Positions 1-9,353 of a stretch of 35,522 nt of DNA are shown one piece after another. The notes beneath the pieces were generated by a model. That model saw nothing but the letters and a program-made list of their open reading frames with translations, was not told where the DNA came from and did not search any database. The position numbers and the translations under genes are program-made. The DNA is from an uncultured Caulobacterales bacterium (GTDB taxonomy: Bacteria; Pseudomonadota; Alphaproteobacteria; Caulobacterales; Caulobacteraceae): NCBI GenBank assembly GCA_903903715.1, contig CAIUZX010000408.1:1-35522 (forward strand), in the 5' to 3' direction. Positions within the stretch are counted from its first letter, which is position 1. Each line of letters begins with the position of its first letter.

Positions 1-26
1 ATCTGTCAACTACGCGCGCGCCCGAA

Positions 27-602
27 ATGGAAATGCTCAGGAAACGGGGTATGGCGGGACGACGACCGAAGACGTCAGCAGAACGAAAGGCCACCGGAGG
101 GGGCGGCCACCGTCCCCTCCCGAACGATCCCCAGCCAGAGGCAGGCTGGCCAGACATGCCCGCCGATCTGGGCGCGATCGCGAGGCGCCAGTTCCGCCGG
201 CTCGGCGAGCTGATGGACGCCGAGGGCCGGCTCACAAAGTCGGATGGGCCCGGCCTCGAGGGCGGGGCCCGCTTCTACGAGATGTGGATTCTCGCGGGCC
301 GGCGCGCGCGGAGTGCCTCATCCCCGAGGAACCTGAAGAAGCGCGCCTCGGTCCCGGGCGAGGACGGGACGACCAGGGTTGACATGGAGCTGCTCGTCAA
401 CCTACTCGACGACGCGCGGGCGGCGCGCACCGAGGAGCGCATGGTGGGCGACGCGTACCGGAAGTGGCTGAACGATAACTGCATCCCCGCGGGCACACGG
501 GCCCGGGCCAAGGTTCCCAAGGATGACGCCGACAAGTCGACCACGCTCTCGGATCTCCAAAAGAAAGCCGCGGCGCTTCGCCGGCCGATCGCCGTCTCGT
601 AG
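27..602 (+). CDS. terS: Phage terminase small subunit (P27-like); true start may be ATG at 51 (MAGRRPK)
   Basis: MAGRRPKTSAERKATGGGGHRPLPNDPQP N-terminus typical of P27-family TerS; directly upstream of TerL. Confidence 0.8.
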   Translation: MEMLRKRGMAGRRPKTSAERKATGGGGHRPLPNDPQPEAGWPDMPADLGAIARRQFRRLGELMDAEGRLTKSDGPGLEGGARFYEMWILAGRRARSASSPRNLKKRASVPGEDGTTRVDMELLVNLLDDARAARTEERMVGDAYRKWLNDNCIPAGTRARAKVPKDDADKSTTLSDLQKKAAALRRPIAVS

Positions 603-2400
603 GTTCACCCACCGGACGGACACCTACGCGTATGACGTGCGGGACGGCCTCATTGTGGCGGGCCCGCTCGTGCGCCTGGCGTGCGCACGGCACCTCACGA
701 TGCGCACACTCGCGGGGCGGAAGGCGGGACACCCGGAGGGCTACTGGTTCGACGAGGCCGCGGCCGATACCGTCTTTTCGTTCTTTGAACAGATTCTGGT
801 GCTTTCGGACACCGCCGACGACGAGGGGCGTAAGCAGCCGTTTCTGCTGCGGCCCTACCAGGCGTTCATCGTGGGGAATCTGTTCGGCTGGAAGAAGCGC
901 GACGGCTGCCGGCTGTACCGAGACGCCTACCTCGAGATCGGGAAGGGGTCCGGCAAGACCCCACTGGCCGCGGGCATCGGCCTCTACGGCCTGGTGATGG
1001 ATGGGGAGCTGGCGCCGTATATCGTGAGCGCCGCCAACACCCAGAAGCAGGCCCGGTTCCTGTGGCTGGATGCCCAAGGCATGGTGGAGGCCTCCCCCAA
1101 CCTGAAGCCGCCGATCGTGGACATCAACGCGAATAGCCTGGTCTACGCGCCCGCGCGCGGGCTCTTCGAACCGATCTCGGCCGAGAAGCGCGGCCTGGAC
1201 GGTCCGCGGCCGCACATGGGGCTGATGGACGAGGTCCACGAGCACATCACCTCCGAGGTGGTCGGGAAGATCCGCCAGGGGGCCAAGCGCCGCCGGCAGC
1301 CGCTGTTCATCGAGATCACGAACAGCGGGTTCGACCGGACGTCGATCTGCTGGGCTCACCACGAGCACTCGCGTCAGGTCTTGCAGGGGATTGATCGGGA
1401 CGATGCCTGGTTCGCGTACGTCTGCGCGCTCGACAAAGACGACGACCCGTTGACGGATGCCGCGTGCTGGCCGAAAGCCAACCCCGGCCTGCCGGTACTC
1501 CCGACACTGGAGTACATCGAGCGGGCGGTGGCGCAGGCGAAGAGCATCCCCGCTGACGCCAACCTGATTCTCCGGCTCAACTTCTGCGTGTGGACGCAGT
1601 CGATCTCGCGGTACTTCGACCCGATCGCGTGGGCCGCGTGCGCCGTGGCGGTGCCGGACCACGAGCTCGTCGGCGCCCCCTGTTACGCGGGGTTCGACAG
1701 CGGGCAGACGGATGACTTCTCGGCTTTCGCGCGGATCTGGGCGCTGCCTGACGGCCGGGTGGTCGCTCGGATGCGCTACTGGCTCCCCGAGGCGGCGCTC
1801 GAGACGTTCCGCGATCGCCCCTATGACGTCTGGCGGCGGGCGGGGCGCCTCGAGGTGACGGACGGCAACGTCATCTATTACGACCGCATCGAGGACGCCC
1901 TGGTGGCCGACTGCCGCGCGTCGGGTGTGCGGGCCTTCCACTATGACAAGGCGTTCGTCGGCCAGCTCGGGCAGCACCTCAAGGACAACTACGGCCTGCC
2001 GACGGTCGATCAGCCGCAAGGATACGCCCTCAATGAGGCGATCCATCGGCTGTCGGCCGATGTGGCGTCCGGGCGGCTCTGCGTGGGGAACGACCCTATA
2101 TTGGCCTGGATGGCGGACAACGCGGTCGTGCGCCAGGGCCGTCGCAAGGAGCTGCGGCTCGACAAGGACGCGTCCAAGGACAAGATCGATGGGGTGGTGG
2201 CGCTCGCGATGGCCTACATGGCGATGCTCCTGCAGACCGCCGAGTCATCCCCCCAGGTGTTCCTGCCACCCCGCCCGGGCCCCGCGGTCGAGCGCCCGCG
2301 ACAGGCTGAGCCGGCCCGCTCGAGGCAGAAGTGCAGCGTCTGCGGCTTGACCGATTGTTACCACCAGCCCGTGCCGCAGGGCGACCCGGAGGACCAATGA
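523..2400 (+). CDS. terL: Phage terminase large subunit (HK97-type); exact start uncertain
   Basis: Walker A-like EIGKGSGKTPLAAG, Walker B-like MGLMDEVHEH, nuclease-region YAGFDSGQTDD; 625 aa. Confidence 0.93.
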   Translation: MTPTSRPRSRISKRKPRRFAGRSPSRRFTHRTDTYAYDVRDGLIVAGPLVRLACARHLTMRTLAGRKAGHPEGYWFDEAAADTVFSFFEQILVLSDTADDEGRKQPFLLRPYQAFIVGNLFGWKKRDGCRLYRDAYLEIGKGSGKTPLAAGIGLYGLVMDGELAPYIVSAANTQKQARFLWLDAQGMVEASPNLKPPIVDINANSLVYAPARGLFEPISAEKRGLDGPRPHMGLMDEVHEHITSEVVGKIRQGAKRRRQPLFIEITNSGFDRTSICWAHHEHSRQVLQGIDRDDAWFAYVCALDKDDDPLTDAACWPKANPGLPVLPTLEYIERAVAQAKSIPADANLILRLNFCVWTQSISRYFDPIAWAACAVAVPDHELVGAPCYAGFDSGQTDDFSAFARIWALPDGRVVARMRYWLPEAALETFRDRPYDVWRRAGRLEVTDGNVIYYDRIEDALVADCRASGVRAFHYDKAFVGQLGQHLKDNYGLPTVDQPQGYALNEAIHRLSADVASGRLCVGNDPILAWMADNAVVRQGRRKELRLDKDASKDKIDGVVALAMAYMAMLLQTAESSPQVFLPPRPGPAVERPRQAEPARSRQKCSVCGLTDCYHQPVPQGDPEDQ

Positions 2401-2639
2401 TGCGAATCGCGAATCTGGCCACCCACCCGTGCGTCGTGGTGTCCGTCGACGAGCTCGTCGAGTACTTCGGCGGCCACTACTCACCGACGCAGATTCGGAA
2501 ATACGTCCGCGAGGGACTGCTCGAGCGGCACGAGCCGCCGCGCTGTACGCGGAAGCTGTTGATCCTGACGCGCAGCGCACAGCGGGCGTTCGACGGTCGC
2601 GCACCTCGCGCACCTCGCGCACCTCGCGCACCTCGGTAA
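2397..2639 (+). CDS. Small hypothetical protein, possible winged-helix/MerR-like DNA-binding fold, with (PRA)n tail
   Basis: MMRIANLATHPCVVVSVDELVEYFGGHYSPTQIRKYVREGLLE; start overlaps TerL stop. Confidence 0.55.
   Translation: MMRIANLATHPCVVVSVDELVEYFGGHYSPTQIRKYVREGLLERHEPPRCTRKLLILTRSAQRAFDGRAPRAPRAPRAPR
2601..2636 (+). repeat. Four tandem copies of a 9-bp unit GCACCTCGC (last copy 8/9), encoding (APR)n
   Basis: Read directly: gcacctcgc gcacctcgc gcacctcgc gcacctcgg. Confidence 0.9.
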
Positions 2640-2684
2640 CTACTGTTTGCCTCCCGCCGGCTCGTCTGCCACCGTGCCTCTGAC

Positions 2685-2822
2685 GTGGCCGACGCCTTCC
2701 TTTTCTCCGGCTTCGCCCTGATCGTGATCGGCGTGGCGCAGTGGTCCCTTCCGTCGGCCTGCGTCGTCGCCGGCCTGTGTCTCCTGGGCGCCAGTGCCCG
2801 GCTCACGCGGGGCGCCCGATGA
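2685..2822 (+). CDS. Small hydrophobic (TM) protein between TerL and portal, GTG start
   Basis: VADAFLFSGFALIVIGVAQWSLPSACVVAGLCLLGASARLTRGAR; ATGA overlap with portal start at 2819. Confidence 0.5.
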   Translation: MADAFLFSGFALIVIGVAQWSLPSACVVAGLCLLGASARLTRGAR

Positions 2823-4108
2823 CGAGCCTGGCCGGTCGCCTCTTCGGCGAGCGGAAAGGCGGCGTCTGGAGTGGCCCCCTCGGCACGCTGATCGGCGACT
2901 GGATCCGGGAAAGCGACACCGACGTGATGGCCGGGGCCTCCGACGAACAGGCGATGCGCGTCGCGGCGGTCTCCACCTGCGTCCGGTTGATCTCTCAGAC
3001 GGTGGCGTCGTTCCCGTTGCACATGTATGAGCGACTCGACGATGGCGGCCGGCGCCGCGTCCCACCCACCAACACGCTCGAGCAGCGATTGCAGCAGCCG
3101 AACCCGTGGCAAGGGCCGATGTCCTTCCGCGAGCAGCTGCAGGCGGGGGTGTTGCTTCGCGGCGCCGGCTTCGCCTGGATCAACTGGACGAAGGAGCTCG
3201 TGCCGGACGACACAGGACGCCGGGTGCTGGTCGATCGCGTCGTCGAGCTGATCCCGATTCACCCCGACCGGATGGAGGTCGAGCGGAAGCAGTGGAAGGA
3301 CCCGCCCCGCTACTTCGTCCGCACGGACGTGGGCGTGCGTCAGGAACTGCCAGCGGACGAGGTGTTCCACCTCCCCGGCCTGTCGTTTGATGGGGCACAT
3401 GGCCGTGGGGTTATCCAGGACGCGCGGGAGTCGATCGGCGTCGCGCTCGGCACCCAGCGGTACGCGCGGAAGTTCTGGCAGAACGACGCGACGCCGGGCG
3501 TCGTGCTGACGACCGACCAGGCCCTGACGCCCGAGCAGGCCGAGGAGATTCGGGAGCGGTTCGACGAGCAGCACACGCAGAACGCGCGGCGCACGGCGGT
3601 GCTCGGTAAGGGCGCCAAGATCGACCGCCTCACGCTGAGCGCCGAGGATAGCCAGTTTCTCGAGACGCGGAAGTTCCAGCGGGCGGAGATCGCGGGCTTG
3701 TTCCTGGTGCCTCCGCACATGATCGGCGACGTCGATCGGTCCACCTCGTGGGGCACGGGCATCGAGCAGCAGCAGATCGGTTTCCTCGTGTACACGATCC
3801 GCCCCTGGCTCATTCGCTGGGAACAGGCGATTCAGCGGTGCCTCATCAACCGGGCGGACCGCTACTACGCGGAGCACAACGTCGCGGCGCTCCTGCGCGG
3901 CGATATCCGGTCCCAGTCGGCCGCCTTCGCGACTGGCATCAACTGGGGCTGGTGGTCGCCGAATGACGTGCGTCGGATGCTGAACGAAAACCCCCGAGAA
4001 GGCGGGGACGCGTACCTGCAGCCGAGCAACATGACCGCCTCCGGCAGCAACCCTGCCGAGGAGGCACTCCGCGCCGAGGCGGCGCAAGCGGGAGGCGCCA
4101 GTGCGTGA
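2819..4108 (+). CDS. Phage portal protein (HK97 family)
   Basis: MTSLAGRLFGERKGG... VSTCVRLISQTVASFPLHMYERLDDGGRR...; position between TerL and protease. Confidence 0.92.
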   Translation: MTSLAGRLFGERKGGVWSGPLGTLIGDWIRESDTDVMAGASDEQAMRVAAVSTCVRLISQTVASFPLHMYERLDDGGRRRVPPTNTLEQRLQQPNPWQGPMSFREQLQAGVLLRGAGFAWINWTKELVPDDTGRRVLVDRVVELIPIHPDRMEVERKQWKDPPRYFVRTDVGVRQELPADEVFHLPGLSFDGAHGRGVIQDARESIGVALGTQRYARKFWQNDATPGVVLTTDQALTPEQAEEIRERFDEQHTQNARRTAVLGKGAKIDRLTLSAEDSQFLETRKFQRAEIAGLFLVPPHMIGDVDRSTSWGTGIEQQQIGFLVYTIRPWLIRWEQAIQRCLINRADRYYAEHNVAALLRGDIRSQSAAFATGINWGWWSPNDVRRMLNENPREGGDAYLQPSNMTASGSNPAEEALRAEAAQAGGASA

Positions 4109-4805
4109 CCGACGGATCTGTCGATTCGAAGCGAAGTTCACCGACGGCGTCGATGCCGCGACCGAGGCCGGCCAGTTCGAAGGCTACGGCGCGATCTTCG
4201 GCAACGTGGACGCGTACGGCGACCTGATCCTCAAGGGCGCGTTCAAGCAGACGCTCCGCGCGTGGAAGTCGCTGAAGAAGCTCCCCCCGATGCTCCTGCA
4301 GCACGCCGGCGGCTGGTTCGGCGGGGCCGACGACTTCGTTCCGGTGGGCGTCTGGGACGAAATGATCGAGGACGAGAAGGGCCTGTTCGCCAAAGGGCAC
4401 CTCCTCGCGATGGCCACCGATCGCGGGCAGCAGGTCTACGAAGCCATGAAGGCCGGCTCGCTCGACGGGCTCTCGATCGGCTACCGCGCGAAGGAGTTCG
4501 TGCTCGGCACCAAGCCCACGGAGCCCCCGCGCACGCTGAAGCAGGTCGAGCTCGTCGAGGTGAGCATCGTGACCTTCCCGGCGAACGAAGCGGCCGTGGT
4601 AGACGCCGTGAAGGCGGGCGGGGGACTGACCGAACGAGAGTTCGAGCGATTCCTGCGGGACGCAGGGTTCTCTCGGGACGAGGCCAAAACCATTGTTGCC
4701 GAGGGCTATCGCGCGCTGAAGCGGGATGTGGACGAGCGCGGCGCCACGGCGGACATCGTCGCGAGCCTCAAGGCGCTCACCGAGCGCGTTGCGGCCGCGT
4801 GCTAA
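4101..4805 (+). CDS. HK97-family prohead protease, GTG start
   Basis: FEGYGAIFGNVDAYGDLILKGAFKQTL ... GHLLAMATDRGQQVYEAMKAGSLDGLSIGY. Confidence 0.92.
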   Translation: MRDRRICRFEAKFTDGVDAATEAGQFEGYGAIFGNVDAYGDLILKGAFKQTLRAWKSLKKLPPMLLQHAGGWFGGADDFVPVGVWDEMIEDEKGLFAKGHLLAMATDRGQQVYEAMKAGSLDGLSIGYRAKEFVLGTKPTEPPRTLKQVELVEVSIVTFPANEAAVVDAVKAGGGLTEREFERFLRDAGFSRDEAKTIVAEGYRALKRDVDERGATADIVASLKALTERVAAAC

Positions 4806-4817
4806 GGAGAATGACCG

Positions 4818-6053
4818 ATGGAACCGCAGGACGTGAAGACCGCGATCGACGCGCTCAACCGCGCGTTCGAAGAGTTCAAGCAGACCAACGATCAGCGGAT
4901 CAAACAGCTCGAGACGCGCGGGGTCGCGGACCCGCTCCTCGACGCCAAGATCGAGAAGCTGAACAAGGCCCTCGACTCCGGTCAGGAGGCGCTCTCGACG
5001 CACTTCCAGGAACTCGAGGCCAAGGTGAACCGTCTCGGCGCACCCGGCCAGAAGACTGACGGGTTGACGGCCGAGCAGCGGGAGTACAAGACCGCGTTCC
5101 AGACCTACCTCCGCAAGGGCCAGGACGCCGGCCTGGCGGCGCTGCAGGCCAAGGCCATGAGCGTCGGGTCCGACGCGGCGGGTGGCTACGTCGTGACGCC
5201 GGACACCACCGGGCGGATCATCACGCGCATCTTCGAGACCTCGCCCATCCGGCAGATCGCCTCGGCGCAGACCGTGGGCACGGACGCGCTCGAGGGGCTG
5301 CTCGACCTGGACGAGCTCGACTTCGCGCTGGTCGCCGAGAAGGGCACGCGCTCGGAGACGACCGCCACGCCCGGCTTCAAGAAATGGCGGATCCCGGTCC
5401 ACGAGATCACCGTGCAGCCGGGCACGACCCAGCAGCTCCTCGACGACGCGAACATCGACGTCGAGGTGTGGCTGCAGAAGAAGATCGCCGACAAGTGCGG
5501 CCGCAAGGAGGCGTACTACTTCGTCAATGGCACCGGTGCCGGCCAGCCGAAGGGCTTCGCCACTTACGCGACGGCCGCCACAGCCGATGCGACCCGCGCC
5601 TGGGGCACCCTCGAACACGTCGCATCGGGCACGTCCGGCACGTTCGGCACCGACCCGAACGGCATGGACAAGCTGATCGACCTGGTTGCCGCGCTCAATC
5701 CGGTGTACCTGCCGCGCGCCCGCTTCGCCTTCCGCCGCTCCATCCAGGCGGAGATCCGGAAGATGAAGGCGAACAGCATGTACATCTGGCTGCCGACGAC
5801 CAGCGAGAAGCCGCAGCCCACGTTGCTCGGCTACCCGGTGACCCTGGCGGAGGATATGCCGGCGAAGGCGGCGAACGCCCTCGCGGTCGCCTTCGGCGAC
5901 TTCGAGGCGGGCTACCAGATCGTCGACCGCCAGGGGATCCGCACGCTCCGGGACCCCTTCACGGCGAAGCCGTTCGTGTTGTTCTACACCACGTACCGCG
6001 TGGGCGGCGACGTGGTCGACTTCAACGCGATCAAGTTCCTGAAGCTCGCGTAG
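4818..6053 (+). CDS. Major capsid protein (HK97 gp5-like) with N-terminal coiled-coil (delta/scaffold) domain
   Basis: Coiled-coil N-terminus, SVGSDAAGGYVVTPDTTGRIITRIFETSPIRQIAS, KEAYYFVNGTGAGQPKGF; RBS aaggag upstream. Confidence 0.95.
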   Translation: MEPQDVKTAIDALNRAFEEFKQTNDQRIKQLETRGVADPLLDAKIEKLNKALDSGQEALSTHFQELEAKVNRLGAPGQKTDGLTAEQREYKTAFQTYLRKGQDAGLAALQAKAMSVGSDAAGGYVVTPDTTGRIITRIFETSPIRQIASAQTVGTDALEGLLDLDELDFALVAEKGTRSETTATPGFKKWRIPVHEITVQPGTTQQLLDDANIDVEVWLQKKIADKCGRKEAYYFVNGTGAGQPKGFATYATAATADATRAWGTLEHVASGTSGTFGTDPNGMDKLIDLVAALNPVYLPRARFAFRRSIQAEIRKMKANSMYIWLPTTSEKPQPTLLGYPVTLAEDMPAKAANALAVAFGDFEAGYQIVDRQGIRTLRDPFTAKPFVLFYTTYRVGGDVVDFNAIKFLKLA

Positions 6054-6139
6054 CGACCTGACGGGCCCGCCGGTGGGCGCGGGTCAATTCCGATCCGCGC
6101 TCATCCGCCGGGCGAGCCAGGCCCCAAGGGAGAGAGACC

Positions 6140-6577
6140 ATGAAGCGTTCTGCCCCGTACCTCGTGCCGGTGACGGTGATCACGCCACTCGTGATCGCCG
6201 CTGACACCACGCCGGCCGCGATCGATCTCGTCACCTTCGACGCCGCGCAGCTCATGCTCTACGTGGGGATCGGCGGCATCACCTTCGACGGGTCGAACAA
6301 GATCGAGTTCAAGCTGACCCACTCGGACGACGACTCGTCCTATAGCGACATCGCGGCCAAGGACGTCGTCCTCGGCAGCAACTGCGACGCCGCGGTCGGG
6401 ACCGGCGGCATCGTCTACTCGCTCGTGGCGGCGCACGCGGCCGCGACGATCACGACGCTCAGCTACGTCGGCGGCAAGCGGTACCTGAAGTTGCTGGCCG
6501 ACTTCACCGGCACGCACGGCACCGGCACGATGATCGCCGCGTTCATCAACAAGGCCTACGCCCACGTGCAGGCCTAG
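6140..6577 (+). CDS. Putative capsid-associated/structural protein
   Basis: Position directly after capsid; beta-rich 145-aa sequence. Confidence 0.55.
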   Translation: MKRSAPYLVPVTVITPLVIAADTTPAAIDLVTFDAAQLMLYVGIGGITFDGSNKIEFKLTHSDDDSSYSDIAAKDVVLGSNCDAAVGTGGIVYSLVAAHAAATITTLSYVGGKRYLKLLADFTGTHGTGTMIAAFINKAYAHVQA

Positions 6578-6586
6578 AGCCAGGAG

Positions 6587-6622
6587 GGCGGGGCGCACCG
6601 GTGCGCGGACCGGCGCCCCGCC
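6587..6622 (+). terminator. Strong hairpin after the capsid cistrons (10-bp perfect stem); possible terminator or mRNA-stability element, no U-tract
   Basis: GGCGGGGCGC (6587-6596) pairs with GCGCCCCGCC (6613-6622). Confidence 0.45.
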
Positions 6623-6631
6623 TCCAGCCCG

Positions 6632-7204
6632 ATGCTACGGCCAAAGCTCGTCGCTCCACCGCTCGAGTCGCCCGTCTCCCTTGATGACGTGGCGCTCTAC
6701 GCCCATTTGACAACTACGGCGGAGCGCCAACGGCTGCAGATGGTGCTGGCGCCCGCGTGGGCGGCGGTGGAGGTGTGGAGCGGGCGGCGGCTGATTACGC
6801 AGACCTGGGACCTGCCGCTCGTCCGGTTCCCGTCGTCGGAGTGCATCCGCTTGTGGTGGGGACCGGTGCAGTCGGTGACGACCGTGACGTACCTCGACGC
6901 TGCGGGGACCAGCCAGGTGCTCGATCCGGCGACGTACCTCCTGGACACCTACTCGGTGCCGGGGCGGATTCTCCTGGCGCCCGGATGGATCTGGCCTGTG
7001 ACGCAGGCCCAACATCCGATGGCCGTGACGATCCGGTACGTCCTCGGCTATGGACTCGCGGCGGCTGAGGTCCCCGATCCGCTGCGGCTGTTAATCGGCG
7101 CGGTGGCGGACCACTTCTACAACAACGGCTTGCAGACGCCGGTGCCGTGGGACAGTCTCGGCGCTCTCGCGCCGGGCTACGGCCCGGCCCTGGGGATCGC
7201 ATGA
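6632..7204 (+). CDS. Head-tail connector (gp6-like)
   Basis: PVSLDDVALYAHLTTTAERQRLQMVLAPAWAAVEVWSGRRLITQTWDL; TIRYVLGYG. Confidence 0.8.
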   Translation: MLRPKLVAPPLESPVSLDDVALYAHLTTTAERQRLQMVLAPAWAAVEVWSGRRLITQTWDLPLVRFPSSECIRLWWGPVQSVTTVTYLDAAGTSQVLDPATYLLDTYSVPGRILLAPGWIWPVTQAQHPMAVTIRYVLGYGLAAAEVPDPLRLLIGAVADHFYNNGLQTPVPWDSLGALAPGYGPALGIA

Positions 7205-7536
7205 GTCCCCGTATCTATAGCAGCGCCGACCTGGACACCGAGGTCGTGCTCGAGTGCGACATCGAGACGGCCGACGGCGCCGGCGGCACGGTGAAGACGG
7301 CCATCGACGTGGACACCGTGTGGATCAAGCTCGAGGCCGTCAGCGGGCGCGAGCAACTCCGGGGCGGGATGGTCGAAACGGCGGACCTCTACCGGGCCCG
7401 CATGCGGTACCGCACGGACGTGCTGCCGACCTGGCGGCTGCGGCGCCTGAGCGACGGCAAGGTCTTCGACGTGACGTGTCGGCCGCGCGAGATCGAGCGC
7501 GGACGGTGGCAGGAAGTCGATCTGGCAGGACACTGA
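7201..7536 (+). CDS. Head closure / head-tail adaptor protein
   Basis: WIKLEAVSGREQLRGGMVETADLYRARMRYR...; synteny. Confidence 0.75.
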   Translation: MSPRIYSSADLDTEVVLECDIETADGAGGTVKTAIDVDTVWIKLEAVSGREQLRGGMVETADLYRARMRYRTDVLPTWRLRRLSDGKVFDVTCRPREIERGRWQEVDLAGH

Positions 7537-8192
7537 TGGCCCCGCTCACCCCGCAGCAGTTCGTGAAGCTCTACGGCCTGACCGAGGCGGCCCGGCAGAT
7601 GAAGGCGCTCCCGCGCCTGGCGCTCGACGCCTTCGGGGACGCCGCGTATCTAACCGCGCAGCTGGTCGCGTCGCGCGCGGCAGGGAAGGCCCCGAAGCGG
7701 AAGACGCCGCTCGGCGGTTACACGGGCGGCGCGCTGCGCCAGCACATCGCGGCCTCGCAGAACAAAACGACGGGCGAGGCCCAGGTCGGGATCCACACAG
7801 GGCTGCTGGTCGTGCGGTCGTCCGGGCGGACCACCGCCGTCACGCAGACGCGCACCCGGCAACGATCGAGACTGGTCCTCAAGGGCAAGCGCGCGGGCAC
7901 GTACGTGAAGACCAGCTACAAGATGCTCCTGCGGCGCGATGAGCGCGCGCGGGTCCGCCGCGCCGGGAGCCTCATCATCCAGCCGACGAAGTACGGCCAC
8001 TTCTCTGAGTTCGGCAAGGGCGGGCGATCCGGCGCCGGCGTCGCGACGCCCTGGCTCCAGCCGACGGTCGAGCAGTCGCAGGACTTCTTCCTTGTGAAGA
8101 TGCGGGCCGCGGCCGCGGCGTCCGAACTGGCGCTCGCGCGGATGGGCGTGGGCGCGGCCGTCAGTGGCGTGCTCAGCGGGGGGCCCCGATGA
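7536..8192 (+). CDS. HK97 gp10-like neck/minor tail protein
   Basis: Synteny; basic N-terminal helical sequence followed by FGKGGRSGAG. Confidence 0.65.
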   Translation: MAPLTPQQFVKLYGLTEAARQMKALPRLALDAFGDAAYLTAQLVASRAAGKAPKRKTPLGGYTGGALRQHIAASQNKTTGEAQVGIHTGLLVVRSSGRTTAVTQTRTRQRSRLVLKGKRAGTYVKTSYKMLLRRDERARVRRAGSLIIQPTKYGHFSEFGKGGRSGAGVATPWLQPTVEQSQDFFLVKMRAAAAASELALARMGVGAAVSGVLSGGPR

Positions 8193-8614
8193 GCGTCGGC
8201 ACGACTGCCCTCACCGCCGTGGCCACGGGCCTGTATGCGACGCTGGCCAACGACCACGCGCACCGGGCGCTGGTCCCGGGCGGGATCTGGGACCACGCGC
8301 CCCAGGACCCGACGTTCCCGCTCGAGTACCTCCGCGACTTCGAGGAGGAGCCCGAGGACACGGCGGGCCTGCAGTGCCGAGTCGTCAAGGGGTCGCTGCA
8401 CATCTACTCGACCTACGCCGGGATGACGGAGGCGTACGCCATCCTCGACAGCGCGGTCGCGCTGCTGCGACAGACGGCGATCGCCCTGGTGGGCTGGGCG
8501 CACGACGCGACGCTCTACGACGGGGCGGTGCAGGCGGACCCGGAACTCGACGACGCGAACGTCCAATACCAGCACCTGGTCGCGCGGTTCCGCGTGTTCG
8601 TCATGGAGGCGTGA
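8189..8614 (+). CDS. Tail terminator / tail completion protein (DUF3168-like)
   Basis: TTALTAVATGLYATLANDHAHRALV... VVKGSLHIYSTYAGMTEAYAILDSAVALL; synteny. Confidence 0.7.
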   Translation: MSVGTTALTAVATGLYATLANDHAHRALVPGGIWDHAPQDPTFPLEYLRDFEEEPEDTAGLQCRVVKGSLHIYSTYAGMTEAYAILDSAVALLRQTAIALVGWAHDATLYDGAVQADPELDDANVQYQHLVARFRVFVMEA

Positions 8615-8615
8615 T

Positions 8616-9341
8616 ATGTCGGTTCTGATCAACGGCCGGCTCTACCTCGGGGCGTACGACTTGAGCGGGTACGCCAACCAGCTCGAGCCGAAGCCCTCCG
8701 TCGCGATGAAGAAGACGACGACGCTCCTCACGCAAGGCGTCGACCAGGACGAGTGCGGCTACGAGACGTTCTCGCTGGGCGGCAAGCTGTTCATGCTCGC
8801 GGACGGCACGTCGATCGCGACCTACAAGAGCCACGACATCATCCGGGCCTATTGGAAGCTGACGGACATCCCGCTGACCTGGTGCCCCAACGGGGGCGCC
8901 GTCGGGGACCTGGCGGGGAGCTTCCAGGCGACGGTCGCCGAGTGCCAGCCCAACGGCACCGTCGGCGAGTTCTACGCCGCCACGCTCAAGGCCGACGCCT
9001 CGCGCGGCATCTGGGTCTACGGCGCGATCCTGGCGACCGGGGCGATCGTGGCGGGCGGCAACGGGGCGGCCCAGCTGCTGGGCGCGGTGGCGGCCACCCA
9101 AGCCGTCTATGGAGCCCTGCACGTCCTGGCGGCCGCGGGGGGCACCCTGACCGTGAAGATCCAGAGCGACGACAACGCCGGGTTCACCTCCCCGACCGAC
9201 CGCCTGTCGTTCACTGCCGCGACGGGCAAGACCTACCAGTGGCTCGCGCTCGCCGGGCCGATCACGGACACCTACTGGCGGGCGGTGTGGACGCTCCCGG
9301 CCGGGAGCGCGACCTTCGTCACGATGGCCGGTATTCGATAG
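8616..9341 (+). CDS. Major tail (tube) protein-like
   Basis: YDLSGYANQLEPKPSVAMKKTTTLLTQGVDQDECGYETFSLGGKLF; position before tail chaperones. Confidence 0.65.
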   Translation: MSVLINGRLYLGAYDLSGYANQLEPKPSVAMKKTTTLLTQGVDQDECGYETFSLGGKLFMLADGTSIATYKSHDIIRAYWKLTDIPLTWCPNGGAVGDLAGSFQATVAECQPNGTVGEFYAATLKADASRGIWVYGAILATGAIVAGGNGAAQLLGAVAATQAVYGALHVLAAAGGTLTVKIQSDDNAGFTSPTDRLSFTAATGKTYQWLALAGPITDTYWRAVWTLPAGSATFVTMAGIR

Positions 9342-9353
9342 GAGATCACGCAC

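Noticed and set aside
397-2046. 549-aa minus-strand ORF opposite TerL
   Set aside because: Shadow ORF typical of high-GC DNA; no recognisable motifs and the + strand is clearly TerL.
2477-4141. 554-aa minus-strand ORF opposite the portal gene
   Set aside because: GC-driven shadow ORF with no family signature.
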